DNA of 64,000 nucleotides from positions 1,426,001 to 1,490,000 of the forward strand of contig CANLVP010000001.1 of assembly GCA_947494675.1 (NCBI GenBank), written 5' to 3'. The position numbers and the translations under genes were made by a program. Below are positions 28,120 through 37,032 of the stretch, piece by piece. The notes beneath the pieces were generated by a model. That model was not told the origin of the DNA and did no database searches. It saw only the letters and a list, made by a program, of their open reading frames with translations. This DNA is from an uncultured Paracoccaceae bacterium (GTDB lineage: Bacteria > Pseudomonadota > Alphaproteobacteria > Rhodobacterales > Rhodobacteraceae). Position 1 is the stretch's first letter. Every line of letters begins with the position of its first letter.

Positions 28120-28206
28120 TGGATCACCTCCTTTCAAATGTTTCGCCTAATGGAAGCTTTGCACAGATTTGGTATATGTCAAATTAATTTCCACACATTT
28201 TTGTGC

Positions 28207-28833
28207 TTAGGCCGTGCGTGGTAGCATCCGCCCAACAATCAGGCGGAATGGCACCAGCGCCAGCAGCGCAATGGTTAACTTTACGCCCCAGTCGGCCACG
28301 GCGAGCGAAACCCACAGCGGCACCAGCGGACCTTGGTTAAGAAACGGCACCATCTCCTGCGCCCAGACGATTTGATCGTCCGCTAAGGCACTGAAACCAT
28401 TGAAGATCGTCGCGAACGCAATGGAGAAAAAGATTAACGTGTCTACCGTAGAGCTGACCAGCGTGGACCCCAGCGGCGCGGTCCACCAAGACCCTTCGCG
28501 GAGACGGTTAAACACAGCAATATCAAGCAGTTGCGCGATCAGGAACGCACTGGCAGAGGCAATCGCAATCCGGATCGCAACCGCAGGCCCGAACTCCAGC
28601 ATGATCTGGGACCCGATCAAAGAACAAATAATCCCCACGCAAAGCCCTGAAAAGACTACCTTTCTTGCCTCTGACGCGCCGTAAACACGGTTCATGATGT
28701 CGGTCACAAGGAAGGCCAGCGGATAGGTAAACGCCCCCCAGGTCAGCAATCCGTCAAGGATCAGAAATTGCACAAGAATATTGGAGGTGACCACGATAAT
28801 GGCCATGGCGATCACGCCGGGGAGAATACGCAT
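28207..28833 (-). CDS. yhhQ: Queuosine precursor transporter (YhhQ family)
   Basis: YhhQ imports 7-cyano-7-deazaguanine or 7-aminomethyl-7-deazaguanine for queuosine tRNA modification. The 208-residue protein has about six hydrophobic helices, with the family stretches GAFTYPLAFLVTDIMNRVYG (about 34-53) and GSWWTAPLGSTLVSSTVDTLIFF. The Asp-Tyr rich polar motif in helix 2 (VTDIMNRVYG) is diagnostic. ATG 28833 is chosen for its GGA-type ribosome-binding site; a TTG at 28854 is possible. No preQ1 riboswitch is recognisable upstream. It is read toward the short unit at 28182. Confidence 0.9.
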   Translation of the reverse strand: MRILPGVIAMAIIVVTSNILVQFLILDGLLTWGAFTYPLAFLVTDIMNRVYGASEARKVVFSGLCVGIICSLIGSQIMLEFGPAVAIRIAIASASAFLIAQLLDIAVFNRLREGSWWTAPLGSTLVSSTVDTLIFFSIAFATIFNGFSALADDQIVWAQEMVPFLNQGPLVPLWVSLAVADWGVKLTIALLALVPFRLIVGRMLPRTA

Positions 28834-28911
28834 TTTGATGTTCCGTTTTGACAAGGGTGCGGCACTTGGCCCCTGACCATTCAGGGACGGCGCGGTCTAA
28901 CCCCCCACGAT

Positions 28912-29769
28912 CTAACGGTCAATGCGGTATTCGATGACCTCGGTTCTTTGGAAGAACTGAAAGTTGTCGTCCGAAATCAGTGTCATCACCAGACCACCAT
29001 CGGGCGCGGCCCAAACGCTGATGCCTTCCAGATTGTCGTGGGTCGCATTGGCGGTCTGCAGCAGCACAACCTCCCCGCCGCCCGACAGATCAAACCGCCG
29101 GACACGGCTGCGGAAACCGACACCGGTAAAGTCACGTTCAAGCACATAGAGTAGGCCATCGGGACCCACGTCAGCACCGACGATCAGGAAGGCACCGCGT
29201 CGTGGCAGGGAGAAGGGGACGTCCCACGCGCCATCCAGAAACCGATAGACCGGGAAGGGGCGATTGGCGCGGCCAGACCGTTCAGGGATCGCGTAGAGCG
29301 CGCCATCAGGCCCAATGGCAAGGCTTTCGAGCGAGGCATTGCCCTGCAACTTCTCAAACGCGGGCGTCCGCAATTCGCGCAGGGCTGCGCGATTGGTATT
29401 GTCATAAACCACCACACGCGCTTCGCCCTCGAAGGAGATATAGGTGAGCCCGTCGCTACCAATGGCAAGCCCTTCGGAGTCGCTGAATTCATTGTTGACG
29501 CGCGCACCATCAAGCATCCTGACTCGGTGCCTGCGCTCAATCGGCATCTCTGCGATCTGGCCGTTTTCCCGCAGGATGGGCCCCGTTCTGATCTGGCCCT
29601 TGTCGCTGAGGGCCACGTAACGCGTGCCGCCATCCAGAACCTCAAGCCCTGAAATGCCGCCAAAGCCTTGATCCTCGCTCGTCCAGATAAATTGCCCGCT
29701 CAACGTGACTTCGGATGGCAAAGGCGCACATCCTGCGAGCAGGGCAAGTCCAAGGGCAAACGCGCGCAT
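28912..29769 (-). CDS. Esterase-like/phytase-fold lipoprotein
   Basis: A 285-residue exported protein with a lipoprotein signal peptide: [16 protein letters not shown] with lipobox LAGC, Cys14. The mature part has beta-propeller blades of the esterase-like (PF13449) family: [61 protein letters not shown], and [15 protein letters not shown]. The catalytic role of the family is not established; phosphate or ester hydrolysis is inferred from the name. It starts directly at the mepA stop (TAAATG), so the two envelope proteins are coupled. Confidence 0.85.
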   Translation of the reverse strand: MRAFALGLALLAGCAPLPSEVTLSGQFIWTSEDQGFGGISGLEVLDGGTRYVALSDKGQIRTGPILRENGQIAEMPIERRHRVRMLDGARVNNEFSDSEGLAIGSDGLTYISFEGEARVVVYDNTNRAALRELRTPAFEKLQGNASLESLAIGPDGALYAIPERSGRANRPFPVYRFLDGAWDVPFSLPRRGAFLIVGADVGPDGLLYVLERDFTGVGFRSRVRRFDLSGGGEVVLLQTANATHDNLEGISVWAAPDGGLVMTLISDDNFQFFQRTEVIEYRIDR

Positions 29770-30678
29770 TTATTCGGCGTTCAACACGTTCGTGCATTGG
29801 GCGGGCAGGCGCGCCATGGTGATTTCACTGCGCGGGGTTGCCGCTGGCGCGTTGGGGTCCGGGGGCGGTGGGTTGAGGATGTTGTTCACCCATGTCTGCG
29901 CATCAGCACAGCCATCACCGGCAGGCGGCGGGGCTTGATCCACACAATTGCGATCGCCCGCAGGGCATTTTAGTCGCACGTGGAAATGATAGTGGTGCCC
30001 CCACCATGGCCGGATCTTATTCAGCCAGCTGCGGTCACCGGTGGCGCTGTTGCACATCGCAACCTTTGCGCCAGGAAAGACAAAAATCCGCGCGACACGC
30101 GGGTCAGAGGCGGCGGCTTTGAGCACCGCCTCGTGCTGGGGCGTCCAACTGTCGTTGGTATAGGCCCCGGCGGCACGACGCATGGAGATCGAAGAGATGC
30201 TCTCGCGTTCTGCCGCGGATAGGTTCAGACGATTGGGCGGCAGCATCCAGATATCCACATCCAGACCGGACTGGTGGCTGCGGTGCCCGGTGAGCATTGG
30301 CCCGCCGCGCGGTTGGCTCATGTCGCCGATATAGAGCCCTTCCCAACCGGGCAGGGTGGCCACGGTGCGGCTGAGGTCTTGGATATAATCAACAGTGATC
30401 GGCTGCGCCCAATTGCGGTTACGCGACAGGCGCATCGCCTGCCATGTCGGCCCGGTCTCGGGCAGTTGCACCGCACCGGCCTGACAGCCCAGCGCATAAC
30501 CACCGATGGCATCGGGCGTCTGTTTGGAGGCAAACCGTGCCGCGCCAAAAAGTTGTTTGGCGACACGGGTGTCATTGGTGTTCTGGGTCGAAACCGTCGC
30601 CTGCGGGGCGCTGGCTGTTTCGGTTTGGCAACCGGCAAGGGCTGCGACTGCTGCGATTACTGCTAAGAAGCGGACCAT
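29770..30678 (-). CDS. mepA: Penicillin-insensitive murein endopeptidase MepA
   Basis: MepA cuts D-Ala-mDAP cross-links of peptidoglycan. The 302-residue precursor has a lipobox LAGC with Cys17, so it is likely anchored in the outer or inner membrane. The zinc site is in GHRSHQSGLDVDIW (His135 and Asp142, spaced seven as in E. coli MepA) and WWGHHYHFHVRL further on. Two more Cys pairs, CPAGDRNC and a C-terminal CTN, fit disulfides. ATG 30678 yields the signal peptide; GGAG lies upstream. It overlaps the MFS gene by 16 bp. Confidence 0.93.
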   Translation of the reverse strand: MVRFLAVIAAVAALAGCQTETASAPQATVSTQNTNDTRVAKQLFGAARFASKQTPDAIGGYALGCQAGAVQLPETGPTWQAMRLSRNRNWAQPITVDYIQDLSRTVATLPGWEGLYIGDMSQPRGGPMLTGHRSHQSGLDVDIWMLPPNRLNLSAAERESISSISMRRAAGAYTNDSWTPQHEAVLKAAASDPRVARIFVFPGAKVAMCNSATGDRSWLNKIRPWWGHHYHFHVRLKCPAGDRNCVDQAPPPAGDGCADAQTWVNNILNPPPPDPNAPAATPRSEITMARLPAQCTNVLNAE

Positions 30679-32042
30679 TCTGCGCGATCTCCATCTTTGT
30701 TGACCCATCTTAGCAAGAACAGCCCAAGAATGAAGAGAAAGATGAGAGGTAAATAACCCAATTGCGTGCTGCCAGTGTACCAAGTGAAGAAGGCAATTAG
30801 GCCAGGCGCAAGGAAGGCGGTCGCTTTTCCCGATAGGGCAAAGAGGCCAAACGCCTCGGCCGGTCGGTCAGGGTCAGTATGGCGCACCATCATTGACCGC
30901 GAGGCCGCGTAAACCGAACCGCCGGCACCGCCAATGACGACTCCGCAGACATAGAAGATGATGTCGGGTATCTTGGAACCTTCTGGCAAAGGCACGCCAA
31001 AAAGACTGTCGCGCGACATGCCAACGATAAAGAAGCTCACACCGATCAGCATCCAAACACTGACCCGGATCACCGGCTTTGGGCCAACGCGCGCATCAAA
31101 TCGCCCACCGACCCACGTAAATATCGCTGCAGCAATGGCCGCTGCGATGCCGTAAATGCCGATTTCAATCTGCGACCACTTGAGCACCAACGTGGCATAG
31201 ACACCGCCCGCGGCATAAATCGCGTTGAGCGCATCCCGGTAGAACATCGATCCCAGCAGGAAATTCATCAAACTCTTGCGTTTCGTGACATTGATAAGTG
31301 TCTCGCGCAATTCGCCCCAGACCTTCCGCAGGCTGGTGGACTTTGCTTTGACGTTTTTGTCGTCCTGTACGAACAAGAAAAATGGGATCATAAACACCGC
31401 AAACCACATTGCGATGAACGGTCCGACGGCGCGGGTGCCTTCAAGCTGGGTGCCATCAAGGCCGAACAAGGGCGCGTTGCCGAGGCGGGTCAGGCCGGTT
31501 GCAGGGTCTTCGACAAAGAGGGCGAGCATAATGATGAGTGATGTGACGCCGCCCCAATAGCCAAAGGCGGCACCCGAACCAGAGATGCGTCCGATGGCTT
31601 TTTCGTCGCCCAAAGACGGCAGGATGGCATTGACGAAATTAAGTGCGGATTCCGCAGCAAAGAAGCCGACGTAAAAGACGACGAGGCTAAAGATCAGGCC
31701 TGTTCCATCAGGTTTTAGTCCCCATAGCATCCATGTCGCGGCAATGTAGATTAACGAGAAAAATGCGATCCAAGGGATCTTGCGGCCAGAATTGTCAGCA
31801 AAGGCACCCAAGAACGGCGCAGTCACAGCGATCAACAGGCCCGTCACCAGTTGTGCAAGAAACCAAATCCATTGCGCCTGCGCATCGGCCGCCTCGGCTT
31901 CCATGCCGGTGCCAAGAAAATAGTTGGTGGCGGTGGCCGCAAAGTAGGGCCCAAATATGAATGTCAGGCCAAGCGTATAGAAGGGTTGGCCAGCCCAATC
32001 GAATGACATCCACCCCCAGATGCGTTTCTTGCTGACTGCCAT
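30663..32042 (-). CDS. MFS transporter, UMF1/Atg22-like
   Basis: A 459-residue permease with 12 hydrophobic helices. The N-terminus, MAVSKKRIWGWMSFDWAGQPFYTL, carries the WxxxDWA family motif of bacterial UMF1 carriers, related to yeast Atg22. FLGAFADNSGRKIPWI is the loop 2-3 signature, and an AESALNFVNAILPSLG segment is also family-typical. The likely role is efflux of amino acids or peptides, an inference. ATG 32042 has GAAGAGG before it. It ends in the first codons of mepA and starts 66 bp from the thioesterase gene. Confidence 0.88.
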   Translation of the reverse strand: MAVSKKRIWGWMSFDWAGQPFYTLGLTFIFGPYFAATATNYFLGTGMEAEAADAQAQWIWFLAQLVTGLLIAVTAPFLGAFADNSGRKIPWIAFFSLIYIAATWMLWGLKPDGTGLIFSLVVFYVGFFAAESALNFVNAILPSLGDEKAIGRISGSGAAFGYWGGVTSLIIMLALFVEDPATGLTRLGNAPLFGLDGTQLEGTRAVGPFIAMWFAVFMIPFFLFVQDDKNVKAKSTSLRKVWGELRETLINVTKRKSLMNFLLGSMFYRDALNAIYAAGGVYATLVLKWSQIEIGIYGIAAAIAAAIFTWVGGRFDARVGPKPVIRVSVWMLIGVSFFIVGMSRDSLFGVPLPEGSKIPDIIFYVCGVVIGGAGGSVYAASRSMMVRHTDPDRPAEAFGLFALSGKATAFLAPGLIAFFTWYTGSTQLGYLPLIFLFILGLFLLRWVNKDGDRAEWSAS

Positions 32043-32108
32043 GTGCCTCTTCCCCGTCTTGTTGTAGGGATAAGAGCCTGATGGCGGCGCATGATGCAAG
32101 GAAAGCTT

Positions 32109-32660
32109 TTAGGCGGCGGCGGCCTCGGCGGGAATTTCCGGAGGCCACGGGCGCGTGGCGTCAGCATCGACCCAGTTTTGCGCCCATTGCGGCAGGTCGG
32201 GCCTATCGCCCTCAAACCCCATGGACCGGAACACGGTGCCGGGGCGCACGATGCCGTTTTTGTCCGTGACGGCGGCGCGATATAGCGCATGGGTCGCGCA
32301 GTCCTCACCGATCCAGATCGCATGTTCGAGGTAGAAGAACTTGTCGTCCCAACCAACGCAGCGGTGCGTCACCTTGAACCGTACAAAGGGCCGGATGCGT
32401 TTGCGATAGCGGACCGTGCTGCCAGCCATCGTCATGCTCCACCCATTTTTGGCGAGCGCCTTGAGCAAGCCAACGCGCTTTGCCAGCAACGTGCGCCCAA
32501 GGTCCAGCACGGTCAGGATGCGACCGTTGTTCATCTCCATGAAAACATCGATGTCCTGCGGCCAGCAGCGGTGCCATGACACATGGGTCCCAAGGATCGG
32601 CAGCGGCGGGGCGTTGCGATCTTTGATCAGTTCTTTGGCGGCGCGAATGAGGGGGTACAT
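32109..32660 (-). CDS. Acyl-CoA thioesterase-like protein (hotdog fold)
   Basis: A 183-residue hotdog protein. The core is WPQDIDVFMEMNNGRILTVLDLGRTLLAKRVG, in which D-x-D-x-F-x-x-M-N-N-G-R replaces the 4HBT D-x-x-G-H motif, as in the THEM6/Them4-like thioesterases. RYRKRIRPFVRFKVTHRC is the second strand pair. It probably hydrolyses acyl-CoAs. The divergent upstream 130 bp contains a 20-bp inverted repeat that could regulate it. Start ATG 32660 is preceded by a weak GGAGAG. Confidence 0.8.
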   Translation of the reverse strand: MYPLIRAAKELIKDRNAPPLPILGTHVSWHRCWPQDIDVFMEMNNGRILTVLDLGRTLLAKRVGLLKALAKNGWSMTMAGSTVRYRKRIRPFVRFKVTHRCVGWDDKFFYLEHAIWIGEDCATHALYRAAVTDKNGIVRPGTVFRSMGFEGDRPDLPQWAQNWVDADATRPWPPEIPAEAAAA

Positions 32661-32685
32661 GGGGCTCTCCTTGCCCCAGACTTAA

Positions 32686-32705
32686 TGACGTTTACGTTAA
32701 CGTCA
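32686..32705. promoter_or_regulatory. 20-bp inverted repeat, possible MerR/LiuR-type operator
   Basis: TGACGTT-tacgtt-AACGTCA has perfect 7-bp arms. Sequences of the type TTTACGTxxACGTxAA are known binding sites for LiuR-like MerR regulators of branched-chain amino acid and fatty acid degradation, and the downstream minus-strand gene is an acyl-CoA thioesterase. The regulator itself is not in the window. Confidence 0.5.
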
Positions 32706-32789
32706 ATTTTGACCTTACGGCAACCTCAACTTGCAAGCAGGCGGTTGATTGCTTACCTGCGTTTGCGTGGAATTAGGAAAGGCCAGACC

Positions 32790-33056
32790 ATGAATGATAT
32801 CGTCCAGATCGCGCTGCTTCTGATCGGGGTTGCCCGGACGTTCATCTTTATCCACTTCATCATGAGCTGGCTGATCAGTTTCAACGTGCTCAACCTTCAG
32901 CAGCCCTTTGTGGCGCAGGTCTGGTATGGATTGCAGCGCTTGCTGGAGCCGGTTTACCGTCCGATCCGCAGTGTTCTGCCCGATATGGGTGGCATTGATC
33001 TGTCGCCGATCGTGGCGCTGATCGGGCTGGAGATCTTGCGCATCCTGATCATCTGA
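32790..33056 (+). CDS. YggT family membrane protein
   Basis: An 88-residue protein with two hydrophobic helices around IALLLIGVARTFIFIHFIMSWLISF and LSPIVALIGLEILRILII, and the conserved interhelical LLEPVYRPIRSVLPDMGGIDLSPI motif of the YggT/Ycf19 family, involved in membrane or osmotic functions and in division-site placement in some bacteria. AGGAAAGG stands before ATG 32790. The gene is divergent from the thioesterase and precedes fdhF by 108 bp. Confidence 0.93.
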   Translation: MNDIVQIALLLIGVARTFIFIHFIMSWLISFNVLNLQQPFVAQVWYGLQRLLEPVYRPIRSVLPDMGGIDLSPIVALIGLEILRILII

Positions 33057-33164
33057 CGCCTATCGGAAACAGCGATGGCGCAAATGCGGGGCTGCGCGTC
33101 GCGGATAGGCTTCTGATTATTCGCCTGTCATGGTGTAACTTGTGCCAAGTCGCAGGAGTCACCC

Positions 33165-35930
33165 ATGTCAGACAAGATCACATTCACCCTTGATGGCGAA
33201 ACCGTCATCGCGGAACCCGGCATGACCATCTGGGAGGTCGCGCATGGCCGTGGCCTTGTGATCCCGCATCTGTGTCACAAGCCGCAGCCCGGCTATCGGT
33301 CTGATGGCAACTGCCGCGCCTGTATGGTCGCGATTGAGGGCGAGCGCACGCTGGCGGCATCCTGTATCCGTGAACCTGCCGACGGCATGGTCGTGACCAC
33401 CGATCAACCGCGCGAGGTGCAGGCCCGCAAGATGGTGATGGAACTCCTTGTCGCCGACCAACCTGCGCAGGACGTGGCGCGCGATAAATCTAGCCACCTG
33501 TGGGACATGGCCGCCGCACAAGACGTGGACGCCAGCCGCTTTCCCGCGATGGAACCCGACCACATTCCGCTGCTGGATGACAGCCACGTGGCGATGAACG
33601 TGAACCTTGATGCCTGCATCCAATGTGGGCTTTGCGTGCGCGCCTGCCGCGAGGTGCAGGTGAATGACGTGATCGGCATGGCGGGTCGTGGCCACAATGC
33701 CTATCCGGTCTTCGACATGGCTGATCCCATGGGCGACAGCACCTGCGTGGCCTGTGGCGAATGCGTGCAGGCCTGCCCAACCGGTGCGTTGATGCCCGCC
33801 ACTGTGGTGGACGACGCGCAGGTGGGCGACAGCGCTGACTACGATGAAGAGGTGAAGTCGGTTTGCCCCTTCTGTGGGGTCGGCTGCCAGATCAGCCTCA
33901 AGGTCAAAGACAACAAGGTGAAATTCGTCGAAGGCATCAACGGCCCCGCGAACGAGGGGCGTTTGTGTGTGAAGGGCCGCTTTGGCTTTGACTATATCCA
34001 CCACGACCACCGTCTCACGAAACCGCTGATCCGCCGAGACGACGCTCCTGCGAAAGGGCTGAACGTCGATCCCGGCAACTGGCAGGAATTCTTCCGCGAG
34101 GCGACCTGGGAAGAGGCCTTGGATGCCGCCGCGAACGGCATGAAAGACATTGGCGGGACAGGCGTCGCGGGCTTTGGATCGGCCAAATGCACCAATGAAG
34201 AGGCCTACCTGTTCCAGAAACTGATCCGCCAGGGGTTCGGCCATAACAACGTCGATCACTGCACCCGGTTGTGCCACGCCTCCTCTGTTGCCGCGCTGAT
34301 GGAAAACGTCGGATCGGGCGCTGTGACTGCGACCTTTAACGAGATTGAGAATGCGGACGTCGCCATCGTGATCGGCGCGAACCCGGTCGAAAATCACCCC
34401 GTGGCGGCGACATATTTCAAGCAATTCACCAAGCGCGGTGGCAAGCTGATCGTGATGGACCCGCGCGGTGTGGGCCTGAAACGGTTTGCGACCCACATGC
34501 TGCAATTCCGCCCCGGCGCGGATGTCTCGATGCTCAATGCGATCATGCATGTGATCGTCGAGGAAAAGCTTTACGATCAGCAATATATCGAAGCCTACAC
34601 CGAGAATTGGGAGGCCGAGAAAGCCCACCTTGCCGACTTTACGCCGGAAAAGATGGAAGGCATCTGCGGCATTCCTGCGGATACCCTGCGCGAGGTTGCG
34701 CGCACTTTTGCCGGTGCCAAATCCGCGATGATTTTCTGGGGCATGGGGATCAGCCAGCATATCCACGGCACCGATAACTCGCGCTGCCTGATCAGCCTTG
34801 CGCTGATGACCGGCCAGGTCGGTCGCCCTGGCACCGGCCTGCACCCGTTGCGTGGCCAGAACAACGTGCAAGGCGCTTCTGACGCGGGGCTGATCCCGAT
34901 GTTCCTGCCTGATTATCAGCCTGTTGGCGATGATGGCGTGCGGTCGGCATTTCAAGAGGTCTGGAACGAAGGCAGCATCGATCCCAACAAGGGTCTGACG
35001 GTCACTGAAATTCTGGATGCGGTTCACGCGGGTGACATTCACGGCATGTATATCCTGGGCGAAAACCCCGCCATGTCGGACCCCGATGTGGAACATGCCC
35101 GCGATGCTTTGGCCAAGCTGAACCATCTGGTGGTGCAGGACATCTTCCTGACTGAGACCGCGAATTTTGCCGATGTGATCCTGCCTGCCAGTGCATTCGC
35201 CGAAAAGACCGGCACAGTGACGAACACCAACCGGCAGGTGCAAATGGGTCGCCCGGCAGTCAGCCCACCGGGTGATGCGAAAGAGGATTGGTGGATCACG
35301 GTTGAGCTTGCAAAACGCCTTGGTCTTGGCTGGACCTATACCCATCCGTCAGAGGTCTTTGGCGAGATGACGCAGCTGATGAAGTCACTCAACAACATCA
35401 CATGGGACCGGCTTGAGGCGCAGAATGTGGTGACCTATCCGTCCCTCTCACCAGAGGATCCCGGCCAGCCGATTGTGTTTGGCGATGGCTTCCCCCGGCC
35501 CAATGGGCGTGCACGGTTTACGCCCGCCAGCGTGATTGCACCGGATGAAACGCCGGATACAGACTACCCCATGATCCTGACGACGGGGCGGCAGTTGGAA
35601 CACTGGCACACCGGGTCGATGACCCGCCGGTCCAAGGTGCTGGACGCGGTTGAGCCTGAGGCGAACTGTTCCCTGCATCCGTCCACCTTGCGCAAACTGG
35701 GCGTGGAACCGGGCGGTCTGATCCGGCTGACCACGCGGCGCGGATCGATCACCGTGATGGCGCGATCCGACCGTGCGGTGTCACCCGACATGGTGTTCCT
35801 GCCCTTTGCCTATGTGGAGGCGGCAGCGAATATCCTGACCAACCCCGCCGTTGATCCCTATGGCAAAATCCCGGAGTTCAAATTTTCTGCGGTGCGAGTC
35901 GAAAAGGCAGAAGCCGTCGCCGCCGAGTAA
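33165..35930 (+). CDS. fdhF: Formate dehydrogenase alpha subunit (molybdopterin)
   Basis: A 921-residue NAD-linked-type catalytic subunit that oxidises formate. The N-terminal ferredoxin-like 2Fe-2S domain has HLCHK, DGNCRACMV and AASC. Two 4Fe-4S clusters follow in ACIQCGLCVRACREV and TCVACGECVQACPTG, then the molybdopterin-proximal cluster in VCPFCGVGCQISLK with LCVKGRFG. The active-site residue is Cys in DHCTRLCHASSV, not selenocysteine. The molybdopterin dinucleotide domain is complete (CSLHPSTLRKLGVEPGGLI). No beta or gamma subunit or fdhD follows, so partner subunits must be elsewhere or absent. Confidence 0.93.
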   Translation: MSDKITFTLDGETVIAEPGMTIWEVAHGRGLVIPHLCHKPQPGYRSDGNCRACMVAIEGERTLAASCIREPADGMVVTTDQPREVQARKMVMELLVADQPAQDVARDKSSHLWDMAAAQDVDASRFPAMEPDHIPLLDDSHVAMNVNLDACIQCGLCVRACREVQVNDVIGMAGRGHNAYPVFDMADPMGDSTCVACGECVQACPTGALMPATVVDDAQVGDSADYDEEVKSVCPFCGVGCQISLKVKDNKVKFVEGINGPANEGRLCVKGRFGFDYIHHDHRLTKPLIRRDDAPAKGLNVDPGNWQEFFREATWEEALDAAANGMKDIGGTGVAGFGSAKCTNEEAYLFQKLIRQGFGHNNVDHCTRLCHASSVAALMENVGSGAVTATFNEIENADVAIVIGANPVENHPVAATYFKQFTKRGGKLIVMDPRGVGLKRFATHMLQFRPGADVSMLNAIMHVIVEEKLYDQQYIEAYTENWEAEKAHLADFTPEKMEGICGIPADTLREVARTFAGAKSAMIFWGMGISQHIHGTDNSRCLISLALMTGQVGRPGTGLHPLRGQNNVQGASDAGLIPMFLPDYQPVGDDGVRSAFQEVWNEGSIDPNKGLTVTEILDAVHAGDIHGMYILGENPAMSDPDVEHARDALAKLNHLVVQDIFLTETANFADVILPASAFAEKTGTVTNTNRQVQMGRPAVSPPGDAKEDWWITVELAKRLGLGWTYTHPSEVFGEMTQLMKSLNNITWDRLEAQNVVTYPSLSPEDPGQPIVFGDGFPRPNGRARFTPASVIAPDETPDTDYPMILTTGRQLEHWHTGSMTRRSKVLDAVEPEANCSLHPSTLRKLGVEPGGLIRLTTRRGSITVMARSDRAVSPDMVFLPFAYVEAAANILTNPAVDPYGKIPEFKFSAVRVEKAEAVAAE

Positions 35931-35966
35931 CGGCCACGTCTAGGGGGAGTTTCTCCGGATCGTTCG

Positions 35967-35990
35967 CATAAGGCGGTTTTTTGCCTTAGC
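35967..35990 (+). terminator. Possible terminator after fdhF
   Basis: GCATAAGGC-ggtttttt-GCCTTAGC style hairpin with a T-rich loop rather than a T-tail, 36 bp after the fdhF stop. A second imperfect hairpin follows at about 36000-36020. Termination is plausible but not a textbook case. Confidence 0.4.
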
Positions 35991-36122
35991 GCCAATGGCT
36001 TGGCGGTTTCCCGCCTTGGGGAAAAGCGGTGTGTTGTTCCCACTGAAATTAAAAGAAGATTGCGGTCATTTCCGGATGGAGACGCGCGGACTCTCACTGC
36101 GCGCAACCCAAAAGGATAGACC

Positions 36123-36965
36123 ATGCAACACAAGACTCTCTTGATCGGGACCGCCGCCATCACTGCACTTTTGGCAGGCACGGCGCAGGCCCAGGACTCC
36201 GCATTTGACAACGATGGTGCCACATCAAGCGCCGTCGAAGCGCTGGAAGATCAGATCGCCGATGATAACGACCGCGACATGACCGCGTTCGGCAACGAAG
36301 GCCGCCGCATCGGCACCTACGGGTCACTGTCGGCACGCGCCACGGCGACATCCGATGACGACGAAGAAGCCGCAACCATTGGTGTTGGCCTGCGTTACGG
36401 TGCCTTTGACGGCATCAACGGCTATGACGTCACGCTGAGCTATACCTACGGCACCCTTGATGGCGTCGAGACCGACAACAACCTGCTGGCCGGTCTGGAC
36501 TATCGCCGTGACTTCAACGACCGCTTCTTTGCCTATGGCAAGGCGGACCTGATGTTTGATCGCACTGCAGATGAAGTGGGTGACTATTCACAGGATATCT
36601 TTGCAGGTGCCGGTGTCGGTTACCGGATCTTCAACGATTCGACGACACAATGGTCGGTGCAAGCTGGCCCCGGTTACCGCGCGGCTGAAGTTGTTGGTGG
36701 CGACACCATCAACGAAGTGGCGGCAAGCGTTTCGTCCAACTACTTCCGCAGCCTGAGCGAGACCAGCTATGTCACCAACGATACGGATGTCATCTATTCC
36801 GAATCCGGCACATTGGTGAACAACGAGCTGGCGCTGAACGTCTCTATGACCAACAGCCTGTCTTTGCGCACCAGCCTGACTACGCAGTTCAACGACGCAA
36901 CCGACACCGGCTTTGGTGACGCACGCAACACGCTGGGCGCTTCGGTCGTTTACAACTTCAACTAA
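36123..36965 (+). CDS. DUF481-like outer-membrane beta-barrel protein
   Basis: A 280-residue exported protein with signal peptide MQHKTLLIGTAAITALLAGTAQA, cleaved after AQA, and alternating amphipathic strands ending in the outer-membrane signature ASVVYNFN (C-terminal aromatic region). Internal stretches such as GVGLRYGAFDGINGYDVTLSYTYGTL and NNLLAGLDYRRDFNDRFFAYGKADL match DUF481 (YdiY) proteins. Family members are salt- or stress-induced; no ligand is known. AAGGATAGACC precedes ATG 36123. Confidence 0.82.
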   Translation: MQHKTLLIGTAAITALLAGTAQAQDSAFDNDGATSSAVEALEDQIADDNDRDMTAFGNEGRRIGTYGSLSARATATSDDDEEAATIGVGLRYGAFDGINGYDVTLSYTYGTLDGVETDNNLLAGLDYRRDFNDRFFAYGKADLMFDRTADEVGDYSQDIFAGAGVGYRIFNDSTTQWSVQAGPGYRAAEVVGGDTINEVAASVSSNYFRSLSETSYVTNDTDVIYSESGTLVNNELALNVSMTNSLSLRTSLTTQFNDATDTGFGDARNTLGASVVYNFN

Positions 36966-36998
36966 GTCCACCGCATTCCAAAACCGGACTTGAACCTA

Positions 36999-37027
36999 TT
37001 GGGGGCGCTTTTCATGGGGCGCCCTCA
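36999..37027 (+). terminator. Hairpin after the DUF481 gene
   Basis: TTGGGGGCGC-ttttcatgg-GCGCCCTCAA forms a 10-bp stem with one G-T pair 33 bp after the stop. The T-tail is short. It separates the gene from the operator at 37033. Confidence 0.5.
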
Positions 37028-37032
37028 ATAAA

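Larger units (their letters stand above)
27962..28182 (-). ncRNA. Short autonomous transcription unit (regulatory RNA or micropeptide mRNA)
   Basis: This fills the 388-bp gap between arfB and yhhQ. On the minus strand it has a consensus -35 TTGACA (28182-28177) with only a poor -10 at 17 bp (AAGCTT), an extended Shine-Dalgarno sequence GAAAGGAGGTGATCCAG (28135-28119), two overlapping mini-ORFs, a small hairpin CTAGGG-cagc-CCCTAG near 28051-28066, and the T-rich terminator. The gene-free remainder, 27873-27961, shows no clear feature. The Shine-Dalgarno stretch is fully complementary to the 16S rRNA 3' end, which is unusual. RNA, peptide or both is undecided. Confidence 0.55.

Noticed and set aside
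28834-28911. preQ1 riboswitch upstream of yhhQ
   Set aside because: Only a simple CCCTGA-atgg-TCAGGG hairpin is present; preQ1 aptamer consensus bases were not found.
33168-35345. Long open frame (725 codons) on the minus strand opposite fdhF
   Set aside because: It is the antisense shadow of a high-G+C gene; it has no domain, no ribosome-binding site, and fdhF motifs explain the region.
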